Part shown: piece after piece, positions 1 to 10,629 of the stretch
Layout of the letters: the number at the start of each line of letters is the position of its first letter
Numbering within the stretch: the first letter of the stretch is position 1
The notes under the pieces: model-generated
The model's database searches: none
What the model saw: only the letters and a program-made list of their open reading frames with translations
What the model was told of the DNA's origin: nothing
Assembly (NCBI RefSeq): GCF_964355755.1
Contig: NC_092673.1
Coordinates: 23,813,001 to 23,877,000, forward strand
DNA from: Antedon mediterranea
Taxonomy: Eukaryota > Echinodermata > Crinoidea > Comatulida > Antedonidae
DNA: 64,000 nucleotides
Direction: 5' to 3'
Program-made: the position numbers and the translations under genes

Positions 1-889
1 TAACTGCCACCAAATCATAAAGAAAGCTGGGTTAAGAAAGGTTCAAGCTTAAGTCAACCCATCAACATCAGCCAACAAGAACAGTATCGTTTATCTTTGT
101 GCAACCAACCTCATTGGTTGTCTCAATGCCGAGAATTCAACTTTTTTTCAACAACTACAATTGAGACACTTCTAGAAGAACAGTTCAGATGATTCTGTAA
201 TCTTGAGTTCAATGACGTGCCACGTACCTGTGGTGGGAAGCAGGAAGACTGAATGAACCACCACAAGAATATCAAATGTTAGTACACCTGTTGTTTGGTG
301 GGAAGTCCTCTCCCAGTTGCTCAAATTTTGCACTCCGTACAGTTGCCAAGGACCCACGCCAATGACTTCGACACAGAAGTGATGAGCACAGATTTAAGGC
401 AATCATCCACGTAAAAGTTGTGATTGATAACGAAGAAACAGCAATCCAACTCGCCTCGGGATTGAAAACCTTATTATCTCATGGAGGTTTTAATCTGACA
501 AAGTCGATTTCAAATTCAAATCGACTAGTATCTGCATTAACAGACGAAGAGCGAAGTATTTCCACTTCATTGTGTGGAGGCGATCAGCAAAGAGCTCTTG
601 GAGTTCATTGGTTTGTCGGACAAGAGGGATTCTGTCAGTCGTTGTGTCCGTTTATGTAACTGCTAAATCAAGACTATTAAGACACAAACAATACCTCGCT
701 TGAAATTGCAAGCAGCTGTCTTGGCAAGTAGTCTACAAGAAATCAAAATTGACCAAACAATTTCACCTCAGTGAAAGCTAGGACAAATTGTACCACTGGA
801 CAGCAACACTTGTTAATAGTAACTTCCATTAGAGCAATCATAAATTCCACAAATATACCAACTCAGTGAACAGTTAATAGATTATCATA
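1..889 (+). mobile_element. BEL/Pao retrotransposon pol remnant (RT to RNase H region)
   Basis: Conceptual translation gives several broken pieces that match BEL/Pao polymerase in order. From 258 to 362 a frame reads PPQEYQMLVH followed by a FGGKSSPSCSNFALR stretch, the usual BEL reverse transcriptase segment ahead of the catalytic YVDD. From about 405 to 657 a second frame carries NEETAIQLASGL, LLSHGGFNLTK and RALGVHW, the part after YVDD. From about 690 to 830 a third frame has IPRLKLQAAVLASSLQ, like the start of the RNase H region. The frames differ and contain stops, and the YVDD box is degraded, so this is a dead copy. The first 250 bases are less certain; a CNQPHWLSQC stretch near 100-135 may be a gag zinc knuckle. 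The family call is by recall of BEL motifs, not alignment. Confidence 0.7.
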
Positions 890-1596
890 GGGTATGTTCA
901 GACTCACGGAGTTACGGTGGAGTTATGTACGCGGCGTACATATTTTTGTGTCTGAACCATGCCGCGGATTAGCGTTAGGGAGCTGTTACTCCGCGCCAGT
1001 GCCGTTAATAACTCCAGCGGGAGAGGGTCAACGTCAGCCAATGAAAAGACACGACCGCAATTAGCAGCAGTCTATTCGCGAGGTTTTTTTTAATAGCAAA
1101 ACAATATAGCCTGTTCCTCGAGCTAGTAGATCAACAGCAACATTCGAATTAAAATGAAACGTGTTACATGGAAAAGTACAGAAGTGGCTGATTTGATTTC
1201 ATTATGGGGCAGCCCTGAATTTATAGACAAGATAAAAATTAGAAATTGGAAAGCTAGCGCCGGCAACAAGATGGCTGTTTTTAAAGAAATTGCATCTAAA
1301 CTGCAAAATTCTTCCTGACGAAGTTGGCGTCGGCGACATGATTTCACAAAATTAATTAAAATCATGCAAATAATGGCAAAGTCATTGTCCGTGTAATAAT
1401 TATGTTCGAAATGACTATCTTCTGTAAGGATTTGCAAAAAAATCGGCAAAAAAACCATTACATTTGAAGGTAACATTGTATTATATTGCTAGGCCTAGCT
1501 AGTGTTGTGTCTGAACACCTTGACTTTTAACGCCACGGATTACCGTACGCCTTGCGTAGATAACTCCACCGTAACTCCGTGAGTCTGAACATACCC
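890..1596. mobile_element. 707-bp TIR DNA transposon, probably PIF/Harbinger-like
   Basis: The ends are inverted copies starting GGGTATGTTCAGACTCACGG. 37 bp match perfectly, and a weaker match continues to about 50 bp. The element is flanked by ATA on both sides (887-889 and 1597-1599), which fits a 3-bp target duplication. It contains an ORF with a Myb/SANT or MADF-like start (separate entry). PIF/Harbinger elements carry such a protein next to their transposase, but no DDE transposase is seen here, so the copy is non-autonomous. It lies between BEL/Pao debris and an LTR end. Superfamily assignment is inference; the TIRs and flanking triplet are seen directly. Confidence 0.75.
1154..1318 (+). 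pseudogene. Myb/SANT (MADF)-like ORF inside TIR element, truncated
   Basis: This 54-codon ORF starts MKRVTWKSTEVADLISLWG and continues with a NKMAVFKEIASKLQ helix before TGA. The pattern W-x(3)-EV-x(2)-LI-x-LW then a basic linker then VFxEIAxKL is typical of the Myb/SANT-like DNA-binding domains encoded by Harbinger-type transposons and of their domesticated relatives. After the stop the same frame still reads RSWRRRHDFTKLIKI, so the domain was probably longer and has decayed. It would bind transposon ends; a host role is not supported. Confidence 0.55.
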
Positions 1597-1599
1597 ATA

Positions 1600-1732
1600 T
1601 TCTCTCCAGTCTTTGGACAAGCAACAAAGCAATAAAGCTCATATATTCAACAATATAAGTGTATTACTTCTTTTAATGTAAAACAACTGTCAATGTATAT
1701 CAGAAAATATTACATGGTGGCAGCGGTGGGAT
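1600..1732 (+). mobile_element. LTR 3' end with tRNA-Leu-type primer-binding site
   Basis: Positions 1715-1732 read TGGTGGCAGCGGTGGGAT. This is the complement of the 3' end of a common metazoan tRNA-Leu plus CCA and marks a retroelement minus-strand priming site. The preceding sequence ends in ACA, as LTRs do, and has an AATAAAGC motif near 1630 as expected for an R-U5 region. The upstream part of the LTR is apparently broken by the TIR element at 890-1596. The Ty3/gypsy polymerase debris that follows on the same strand makes that family the likely owner. Confidence 0.6.
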
Positions 1733-2219
1733 ATAATAATAACACTTTTGTGCTAGTACACAAAACACAAAAAATGAAAAAAAAATATTCTAAATTTAAA
1801 CTGGCCATATCAAAGTAATATTAAAGTTATTCACTTCGAGCCAAAAACAACAAGTTTACGTAATTAACAGGTAAATTAATTAGATTACATTTCGTCTGGG
1901 AAATCGTTGCAAGCGAAAGTAAACAAAGATTTCAAACCATTAGTATGCATTATGCATGATGCTAATTAGGATTGTTTACAACTCGTCACGGTTGAGAAGG
2001 TGTTTTCACACAGATCGCGAGGAAGTTTTATCAGAGTAGCCAAACAAGCGCGTTGCATTATGAGATATGTTTTGATTGAAAACTTTGGCTGCAAGTCAAA
2101 GTTCATTTTTTAAACAAAAAAACATCTGTATTTCGGTTAAATTATTTTTTTTTTTGGTGAAAGTTTTATTTTGTAAAAAAGTGGGTCATTTTGAACACTA
2201 AACTTACCGCGATGCACAT

Positions 2220-3098
2220 ATTCCTTGTTATGGAATATAACCGATAAAATGCAAGCATCCAACCAATTGTATTTACATAGAGGAAACATTTTACATTGTG
2301 GATTGCCGACAATGCAGAAACTAGAATTAATAATATTCAATTGCAGTATCACAACAACAACAAGTCCAATAATAGACACTGCAGACCTACAAAACAGGTA
2401 TCCTGACAGATTTGACGGTATGGAAGATTTTGCGAAACCATACCACATACGGACAAAAACGTCACACCCATTGTGCACGCTTGCAGAAAAACAACGATTA
2501 AACTTGCAGGACAGATCAACGCCGCATTTGATGACATGGAAGCAAAAGGTGTTCAATACCCAATCAAACCAGACAGGTCAGTGTGAATCTGTCTTGACCC
2601 TAAACTAACTAAACAAACTAAATGGAACAAAATACTTCTCTAAATTGATGCCAAGAACGGCTACTGGTCCATACACCTCGACAATGCTTCAAAAACTCTC
2701 CGAAAGGCCGATACTGTTTTAAACGCCTTCCTTTTGGTTTAAATGTGTCACAAGATGTTTTCCAACAGAGAATGGACATGATATTAGAAAAATGTCCAGG
2801 AACAATTGGGATAGCCGATGACGAAGCAATATTCGGCAAAACTGAAGCCGAGCATGACGCCAACCTCCACAACCTGATGGAAATTGCAAGAGAGTCAGGA
2901 TTAATGTTCATCTCTGAAAAAAGTAATTTCAAAACACCCAACCTAAGAACCACTAATTCCTATGGAAGTACCATGTCCTTCTTGTGTTGGCAGCGTAAAA
3001 TTAAATCAGATGGAAACTTCTTTTTAACATCAGAATTGAAACCTCAAATTCAGGCTTTGTTTCAGATGCCTGGCATTTCAGAAAACAAGATAACATGA
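2220..3098 (+). pseudogene. Ty3/gypsy reverse transcriptase, broken
   Basis: The 5' part (2225-2608) contains GLPTMQKLELI, then DLQNRYPDRFDGM and FAKPYHIRTK, the segment just upstream of reverse transcriptase in Ty3/gypsy pol. After a disrupted stretch, a frame between 2640 and 2745 has YWSIHLDNASK and a RLPFGLN box. The frame from 2745 to 3098 reads SQDVFQQRMDMILEKCPG, then GIADDEAIFGKT. That IADD is the catalytic box and EHDANLHNLM follows it. At least two frameshifts separate the parts, so it is inactive. Family and order are clear; the clade within Ty3/gypsy is not. Confidence 0.85.
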
Positions 3099-3950
3099 TA
3101 TGCCCATGGCATACTCTCGGAACTGACCTCTTTCATTTTAATTCAGAAGACTATTACAGCAAAATGCTCTTCAAAGGAAGATGCCCACAAGTGTGACGAG
3201 CAGTGCTGTAATTCAAGCAACGAAACAAATGTAAATAACATTAATTCAACTGTATAATTCCGTAATCATATTCATATTTCATTAGTTCAAATAAAATAAT
3301 GTTTTTTTTTTTAACATTGCAACAATTTTGTAAGACTGTTTTTTCTTAATATATTGTGTTTTGCCTTAAAATTATTCAGAAACCCTTATTAAATAAATTT
3401 AAAGATGGTCTGCAGATTTCAATTTCAGAGTAATTCCGTCACTGTAATTCTGTCACAGGACCATGTGTCAAATTATTATTATTAATGTAGTATTGAACAT
3501 TAATGAAATGTTTAGGGGTAAAAATGAGGTGGTTTTTCTGCGAAATCCGTCACGATATATGTTTATATATATGATATTATAAAAAAATATGGTTGGTTTT
3601 TTATTTTTTTTTGTGTGGAAATAATTAGTAGAATCACTAGCTATTAAGCTATTAAACTTGTTTTGAAATCTGCCTTAAACTAAAAAAGATACAAGGAATT
3701 AAAATGTAAAATTATGGAAAATGTGTAATTCCGTCACCGTGGAATTGCCCACTAGGCTGATATTTACAAATAAATAGTTGTTAAACAATTGTACAGTATT
3801 TAGGCCTAATTTTTGTTTATACTACAATTACATTGAATTGAAAATACAATTCTAATGAAGAAGATCGACCAGAGCAGGAAGATGATGGACAGAAAGATAC
3901 TAAAAGTATTACTGTAATATATTTTTCAGAATGTAACTGTGATTAAGCGT
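3099..3950. other. No gene seen; AT-rich spacer with repeated ATTCCGTCAC motif
   Basis: No open frame of note and no splice-bounded exon is visible. The short motif AATTCCGTCAC occurs near 3430 and 3725, with looser forms near 3255 and 3545, suggesting decayed repeat material. Several A and T homopolymer runs are present. Confidence 0.5.
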
Positions 3951-3954
3951 CATA

Positions 3955-4590
3955 AACGGCCAGCAACCGACACTTGGAACCAGAATATTTGCAAAAGAGG
4001 ACGTCTAGAAGGAAAAGCCAAAAAAAAAAAGGAAAAGGATTGAGAAACCTGAGAAAAAGATGGGCAAAGGATGCGACTCAAACTTCTGTAGGAAATCAAA
4101 ATTAAGAGATTGCCAATCTTTTGATGAAGAAAAACGTAAATGGATATTTCAAAACTTTTTTAAAATGAAATCATGGAATGAACGCCGTTTATATGTTCGG
4201 ACGTTAGTTTCTAAGGTAATTTCAAATAAATTATATAAAGGAAATTTAAGAGGGTGAAATTGTGGAGCTGTAAGGAATCTGACTCAAGTCTTGAGAATAG
4301 AGACTATTTATTCAATTTTCTTTTCTTTAATACAGGTTGACATAAAGCAAAAGAAAGTTCCAGTAAATCAGTCAAGAAGTGTTCATTTTCATACAGACTT
4401 CAGCTGAATGATGGTACATCTGTCCAGGTTTGCAAGTCGATGTTTGCATCCACCCTTGGCCTTTCGCAGAGAACTGTTGTTGATTGGCTAAACAACGCCC
4501 AAGACGCACCAAAGGCAGACAATCCGCATAGACCTCGTACAGGTATAACGAAAAACAGCATGTAACTTTTACAAAACTCTAACAACAATA
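3955..4590 (+). repeat. Duplicated block, copy A: exon-like transposon protein pieces
   Basis: This block and 4650-5220 are closely similar direct duplicates. Each has a basic exon-like part with RDCQSFDEEKRKW (copy A) and YVRTLVSK followed by a GTAATTTC donor. About 115 bp later a TTTAATACAG acceptor precedes a second exon-like part. That part reads KCSFSYRLQLNDG, VQVCKSMFASTLGLSQ and RTVVDWLNNAQ in one frame and ends at an ACAG|GTATAA donor. The VCKxxFxxTLGxS pattern recurs in many invertebrate hypothetical proteins that I associate with mobile elements. Frames around the second part do not join cleanly with the first, so the copy is probably decayed. Confidence 0.5.
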
Positions 4591-4649
4591 TATAATGCTA
4601 TGCAAATAGCATCTCTTCTTGTAAACTGTAGTTTATTTCGTAAAGTCAG

Positions 4650-5220
4650 TTGTCACTTGGAACCAGAATATCTGCAAAAGAGGACGTCTAGAAGGAAAAG
4701 CCAAAAAAAAACAGGAAAGGGGTTGAAAAACCTGAGAAAAAGATGGGCAAAGGATGCGACTCAAACTTCTGTAGGAAATAAAAAATTAAGAGATTGCCAA
4801 TCTTTGGATGAAGAAAAACGTAAATGGATATATGTTCGGACATTAGTTTCTAAGGTAATTTCAAATCAATTATATAAAGGAAATTTAAGAGGGTGAAATT
4901 GTGGAGCTGTAAGGAATCTGACTCCAAGTCTTGAGAATAGAGACTATTTATTCAATTTTCTTTTCTTTAATACAGGTTGACATAAAACAAAAAATCAGTC
5001 AAGAAGAAAGTGTTCATTTTCATACAGACTTCAGCTGAATGATGGTACATCTGTCCAGGTTTGCAAGTCGATGTTTGCATCCACCCTTGGCCTTTCGCAG
5101 AGAACTGTTGTTGATTGGCTAAACAACGCCCAAGACGCACCAAAGGCAGACAATCCGCATAGACCTCGTACAGGTATAACGAAAAACAGCCTGTAACTTT
5201 TACAAAACTCAAACAATGTA
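4650..5220 (+). repeat. Duplicated block, copy B
   Basis: Second copy of the 3955-4590 block in the same orientation. It lacks about 45 bp in the first exon-like part (the FKMKSWNERR stretch of copy A is missing between KW and YVR) and differs by small indels at the start of the second part. The VCKSMFASTLGLS segment is retained unchanged. Selection on that segment, or a recent duplication, could explain this; the similar intron sequence points to recent duplication. Confidence 0.5.
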
Positions 5221-5814
5221 TAATGCTATGCAAATCATATTGTGCACCAATAAATAAATATTTGTTTTTAAAGATTTTTTTTCTTTTCCTCAAAACTACA
5301 AAAAATGAAAAAAAAAAAAATGAATTATTAGTAGAAGGAGCTGGAATGTCTGAGGTAGGTTGAAGGAAGCTTCAACTTTACCAATAATTATTAGTTTGGC
5401 AATGAGGATGAACCATCACCAACGATTGAAAGTAGCCTTTAATTTGGCTTAACAGATGCTGATTTTGATGACCTAGAATTTTTTTGCGAAATCGTACAAA
5501 CAAACTCCAAGATGCTTGGTGCGATACCCCGTTCAAAGTCACTGCCAGACCAAATGCATTGTTGAACCAGTAGATGGGCTAGGTACAACATGAACTGTCC
5601 CCCTAGAAGTCAACAACGATTTACACCATGCTACTGACAAACCAGGGAGCATGTGGAAGTTCGAAACGTAGGAAATACTACCTCAGCAACATTTCTAATC
5701 AAGTTACAGAAGAGGTTTTGGCAGAAGTTAGCAAATCGCACCTGTTACTGACGTTTTGAAAAACTTCGGGTACGAGATGTGACGATTCCTCTGGAATATT
5801 GACCTGAAGACTGA
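5221..5814. other. No gene seen; low-complexity and unassigned repeat remains
   Basis: Poly-A and AAAATG runs near 5300 are followed by unassigned sequence. I recognise no protein domain in either strand. It lies between the duplicated block and a Ty3/gypsy pol tail, so transposon origin is likely. Confidence 0.35.
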
Positions 5815-6040
5815 CTACTTCGACCAACTGCGCACAAAACTTCGTGCAGCCCACGAACGGGCACGAATCGGACTTGGAGACAGTTCAGAGAACTTACAGG
5901 TATGACCAAAAGGCGAGCAAGCAGAACCGTTCCGAAGGGCAATTTGTATGGCTATACAACTCCGCTAAAACCGTGGGCAAATCGCCAAACCTACATATGG
6001 TGCTGAAGAAATTGTCGGAACGCAATCACATGTGAGGACC
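5815..6040 (+). pseudogene. Ty3/gypsy integrase C-terminal fragment
   Basis: Broken frames read LRTKLRAAHERARIG, then YDQKASKQ and FVWLYNSAKTVGKSPNLH. This is the end of Ty3/gypsy pol, where an ERAR helix, a YDxK segment and a G-D/Q-x-VWLYN box precede the chromodomain or stop. It may belong to the same element as the reverse transcriptase at 2220-3098, with the middle lost or displaced. Frameshifts show it is dead. Confidence 0.7.
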
Positions 6041-6229
6041 GAGGAACCACAGATGGACGACGTGGGGCTGAAGCTCCAAGCACCCTGCAAGTTATGGAGC
6101 CACTGGAGGAGACAGAAGACCAAATTACAACAAACCGGGAGATTTCTCAGGGCGCGGAGGCGACCTGTCCTGTATGATGTATAGGGAAGTTTATGCCTTA
6201 TGTTTATCTAAAAATAAAAATAAAAATTT

Positions 6230-6540
6230 GGTTGTGAGCAAGTTTCATTGAGAAGGCATAAGGAAAATGAACACCGAGACAAGTTTCAATGCCGACATTG
6301 CACTGCAAAGTTTCCTTTCCTTTCAAGGAAAGCAGAGGAGGCGCCGATTCTGGTCCTGTCTGGGAAGCCCCGGAATCTGTTAAGGTTGTGGGGGGCGGAT
6401 GATGCGGCGTTTTGTCGCGAGGACGGTAGTGGAAGATTTTGAAAGGGAGGTGCAGTGTCCGCGAGACTGTTCCAAGAGATCCAGTATAGGAAGGGAGAGA
6501 AGTGAAGAGAAGTAATCACCCGAGCATACACAATGAATGA
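6230..6540 (+). other. Zinc-finger-like fragment and GC-rich LTR-like tail
   Basis: A short frame reads LRRHKENEHRDKFQCRHC, resembling the end of one C2H2 finger and the start of the next (H-x5-H spacing loose, then CxxC). It merges into GC-rich sequence (GGGGGGCGGATGATGCGG near 6390) of the style found at LTR ends. There is too little to name a gene. Confidence 0.3.
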
Positions 6541-6560
6541 CTATTATTATTATTCTGGTA

Positions 6561-6627
6561 AATTTCCATAAGAAAACATCATATAAATATCTATATATTT
6601 TTTAAAAAACGTTTTCTTATGGAAATT
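6561..6627. repeat. 17-bp perfect inverted repeat
   Basis: AATTTCCATAAGAAAAC at 6561-6577 is followed by its exact reverse complement at 6611-6627, with an AT-rich 33-base loop. It could be the core of a tiny palindromic element. Confidence 0.7.
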
Positions 6628-6639
6628 GGAGTATCGAAT

Positions 6640-7660
6640 TAGGTGTGGTGCCACCCAGTCGATAAGCAATAGGCAAACTTATACCACCATTGGATCCGGA
6701 TGTAGATATTTTGTTGCTATTAGGACGTGATGCGCCTCAAGAAAACAAGGCCAGAGAAGTTCGGAACGCATGGACCTAGGATGGGTCGTAATTGGAGAAT
6801 AGTTTTAGAGTGGTGTTTGATTCCAGTGCTGAGTACCAGGGATCTTCGTTGAATATTGAGTGGACCAGACATGGTGAATGGATTGCTAGGTGTGCTAATG
6901 AGGTTTCGCGAGGAACAGATGTTCTATTCCTTTCAAGTAAAAGAAGAGCATAGAGACTTTTTGCGTTTCTTATGGTTTGAAGACAATGACGCAAAGAAAA
7001 AGAAAATGGGAGAAAAAAAATGTGTGGGAAGCTGTTTCCAAAGAAGTCAACGTCTCGGTAGAAGAGTGCCAACGTATTTATAACATTCGATTAACAGCAT
7101 TTTCCAGCTAGTGTTTGCTTTTATTATTATAATTATTAATTATTAAAATAATTTTAGTGGTGCAGGCAGGGATAATTTCCTCCACATTGGCCAAGAGTGG
7201 GAGCACATGAAATGGCCGATTCAACATATCAACCATAGGAAAACACAAGAGTCAGAAGGCATGTCCATTACATTGACCAAGCCAGAAGCATCAGCTGAGA
7301 AATGTAGAATTGTTATGTTGAAATGTTTAATATTTATGTTAAATAACATCAGCAATATATTTAAACCGGTTTCGGCATCGACCAGTTGGATCAGATTAGA
7401 TTACTACACAAAATTATCTTCCCAGATCCTAATATGTTCGATGTGTGCGCTGTTAAGCTAGATAAGTTAGATAGTTCTGCTGTTGAGGCTAAATAGAATG
7501 CTTATCGATTGTGTTGCTTAAGAATGCTAGGATGGGAGAGCTGAACACACACCAGATAATTATAGCAGGGTCACATCACGTGTCTGAATTAATCATTCAA
7601 TATTACCATACACAAGTCCAAAATCAGGGAAAGCATTTCACTCGAGGAGCTATTATCAAA
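6640..7660 (+). mobile_element. BEL/Pao pol remnant (protease linker, RT, integrase pieces)
   Basis: Frames between 6685 and 6800 read PPLDPDVDILLLLGRDAP and VREVRN-like sequence, then a GWVVIGE box. These are BEL/Pao protease-to-RT landmarks. Around 6800-6860 RVVFDSSAEYQGSSLN appears. From 6856 to about 7010 another frame has GPDMVNGLLGVLMRFREEQ and FYSFQVKEEHRDFLRFLWF, the RT core with a deletion of the segment that should contain the first catalytic Asp. Near 7570-7655, SHHVSELIIQYYHTQVQ and GKHFTRGAI match the integrase zinc region. Multiple frameshifts and the deletion show a dead copy, separate from the one at 1-889. Confidence 0.75.
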
Positions 7661-7878
7661 ATATAAAAAATATCGTCTCTGAACTCATCGCCAAGGAATT
7701 TGAAAATAACTGTGTCGCCGCGCCCACAGAACCAGAGATCCTTGACAACTCTGTAGGTGATGTCGTACTGCATAGAGATTTTGTTGCAGAAGTCAAAAGG
7801 TGGGCCACGTCTGAACAAAATTTTGCACTTGGACTTGTTAGAAAACTCTTCACCAAGAGATATGAATGGGTAACATGA
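7588..7878 (+). other. ATG-less open frame of about 96 codons, unrecognised
   Basis: One frame is open from 7588 to a TGA at 7876-7878 without a start codon. Its second half (SELIAKEFENN, then VVLHRDFVAEVKRW, then NFALGLVRKLFTKRYEW) looks like a folded protein. FALGLVRKLF loosely recalls a BEN-domain helix, but I would not assign it. It overlaps BEL/Pao integrase debris in another frame and is followed by LINE debris, so it is probably part of a mobile element. Confidence 0.3.
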
Positions 7879-7949
7879 ATGGAAAGCAGGGCCATCAGCA
7901 ACTCGATGCCATACGCATACAATGGATAAAAGATCGAGTCATCAAATCT

Positions 7950-8174
7950 TATTCAATTCCATTAAACAAACAAACACGAATGTTGATAGTAAATCGCCAG
8001 TATGGGTTTAGGAAAAATCTAACAATACGTGACCTACTGAGTAACATATATACATCTCTTGAAAAGGGAGAATTTTTGCTCAGTACATTTTGGGATTTAT
8101 CCAAAGCCTTTGGCGTTGTAAATCACGACAATGTATTATCTAAACTTTCGAATTATGGAGTCGGATGTTGCTAA
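7950..8174 (+). pseudogene. LINE reverse transcriptase fragment
   Basis: The frame reads RQYGFRKNLTIRDLLSNIY, then FLLSTFWDLSKAFGVVNHD and NVLSKLSNYGV before a stop. This is the QFGFR to FLDLSKAFDxVNHDxLLSKL block of Jockey/CR1/L2-type LINE reverse transcriptases. The catalytic region has FWDLSKAF, with the later Asp of AFD changed to Gly. Both ends are missing. Confidence 0.75.
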
Positions 8175-9420
8175 TTAATAGTGATTTTATTTTTGGTATA
8201 CAGGTATTTACAAAGATAAGCGATTTCTCGGTAAACATGGATATCGTGAATTCTTACATTAGACCCGACTCGGTGGGTGTACCAGAAGCGAAATGCTCTG
8301 CATTTCAGCGTATGTAACAGAGGTAATTTTTGTTGTTGAGAAATAAGTCATTTACATTGTGACATTACTAAACTTGACTTCCAATGTAAATTATGACGTC
8401 ATATGGACAATCACTACCTGCTTTCAACAGAGTTTTATTTTATTTGTTTTAATTATTTCTTTCATTTATGTTTATTTTACTTTATTTATGTGTTGTTTCT
8501 TTATTAATTCATTAATTTAAATTATTTGACTTTAACTGAAGCAACAAAAACGGTACCTTGATATTAATTTTTTGTTTTTTTAATTTTCCATATTGGCTGT
8601 TATTGTAGATAATTTAATATTAATATTTTCCAATTGTTTTCTTTTTGTATGTAGATTGGAAATTTGTTAGAGAGGAGGAACATAAAACTGGAAGGAGGTG
8701 ACGCAAACATTGATGTGGTCTTGTGGAATGAGAGTGCTCAAAAATCAAAAGAAATACAGACAGGTTAATCAGTACCGAGTCTAGTACAATTGAAGTAAGT
8801 GTGAAATTACGTAATTTATTTTATAATGATACATTGTAATATCTTTGGTTGCTGACATGTTTTTGTTCAAATATGACAACTTTTCAACATTACTCTTTGG
8901 TAAGTTGTTCTTGATGCATCTTTTAATGGTGCATGTGTTAGTTTAGCTGTAGTACCCATTGCTGTTTTTAAGTTTTGTATTGCACATTTATATTGTGCTT
9001 TGGGTCATCAAGGCATTGATCTTTGTATGTTTATAAATTAATTTTTGTATATTATGTGATTATATTTTTTCAGTTCTGCACATTAGAAGAGAAAACTGGT
9101 GCAATCATCGCAATAGGTGATCAGAATAGGTATGTAAATTACATAGCAATGTTCACAATATAAAATGTATGTATAGTATAGGTTTTCTCTTGAGTTTGTT
9201 TTATTTGTATAGCACCACTATGAAATGGGATATTTACCTTGTGACTATACTATTAATAACTTTGTACTCGGCTTTATATAGTAGATGTTACATTAGTTTA
9301 ATAAACTGATATCCATATTCTGAATAATTTATCTAAAACAATAAAAGCAAAATACAACAATACACATTCAATTCACTAATTAGAAGTTACTTTACAACAG
9401 AGTTTAGAGGAAAAGATCAT
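8175..9420 (+). other. Mostly non-coding; two exon-like islands with weak OB-fold resemblance
   Basis: Two short islands are bounded by splice-like sites. 8655-8763 follows TTTTTGTATGTAG and precedes GTTAAT; it reads ERRNIKLEGGDANI then DVVLWNESAQ, reminiscent of the RPA/OB-fold pattern R-R-x-I-x-L-x-D then V-x-LW-x-x-A. 9074-9129 follows TTTTTTCAG and precedes GTATGT; it reads FCTLEEKTGAIIAIG. An ancient single-strand-binding gene or a Helitron-borne RPA fragment are both possible. Phases cannot be verified, so this is only a pointer. The rest is AT-rich with no gene visible. Confidence 0.25.
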
Positions 9421-9735
9421 CCACCGGCAAGTATCTCGGCCATGGCCGCACTACTCTTGCCCACCGGGGCAGGGGCCTACCATCCACAAAAAAATGTTAA
9501 ACTATCATTATTATTCTCGGGAATTTTAAAGGTTTTTCTCGCTCCTCCTTGAGTGTGATCTTTGTGCTGACAGTGTGATTACTCTGTGTTAAGTGTGTGT
9601 TGTCACTATGTGATCTTTTGTGACCATTCTGTTAACTGTGTGGTGTGAGTGTGGGACACCATCCCATGTCCATGGGAGCCACATGGACAAGCGCCTCACC
9701 ACTGTCACCATCCGCTGTCGCCGTTGACCGAGAGC

Positions 9736-9855
9736 TGGTCAGGACGCCACCGGCTGGTGACCAGTGACAAGATCACAGCCCGTCACCACCCAAGCAAAGG
9801 CATATGATGACCGAAAAAAGCTACCCCTGCACAACACCTGATTTTGTGGGTGACG
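9736..9855 (+). repeat. GC-rich retroelement gag-like repeat, copy 1
   Basis: This segment is near-identical to the start of 12400-12620: both share ACCGGCTGGTGACCAG and a CACAGCCCGTCACCACCC stretch. It is much more GC-rich than its surroundings, which suggests a captured coding fragment. Confidence 0.55.
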
Positions 9856-10629
9856 TGAACCTATTGAACAGTGTTAGGATATACGAAGTTCATCATAAAC
9901 TATACCAAACACACCTTGAATTCGCACAAATCAAGAAACGGTTATTTGATCGTTAGAAATAAAGATTACTCCTGATGTCAGGACTTATCTAGATGAGTCA
10001 AGCTGCTCGACTGGCTGATGACTATGCCCAACGCATAAACCAGCATTTATTCAAAAGCCCCAGTCACAATCAGTCATGTCTTCTGGAAACAAAGATTATT
10101 TAAACCTCAAGGGATACAGGTGTTTCTTAATTTTATAAACGGACCTGTAGTAGTTAGGGTTCTAAAGGAACTTTATGGGCGTCACCTTTGTTTTAGGGAA
10201 TGATTTAGCTGGGGCTATGGTAAAAGCAGACAAAACCAGTATGTTCCCTGTGTGCGCTATTATGCATTCTTTAGCCTCAACAGCAGAACTATCTAAAACA
10301 AAAGATTGAGTATATGCTCCCAAACGATATTATTGAACCATGTTTTAGTCAGGAGTTCACCATGTGTGTATTGAACAGAACAGAAAGTGGTTGCTAATAA
10401 AACAGGATGATTTGATTGGTTGTATTGACCTGAACATGTATTTCATATAGGAGATAGGTTGGACTTCCACTTCCGGTAAAAGTGCTGAGATACCTAAAGA
10501 TTGAAAAAAAGTTATATATTTGTTTTATATAAATTGGTGTCTTGTATGTCGAGTCTAAAAAGATATCAAGACGTGGATCAAGATTATATAACTTATACTT
10601 TGTATTGCCTATCTTCTCTTTGTGCTTTG

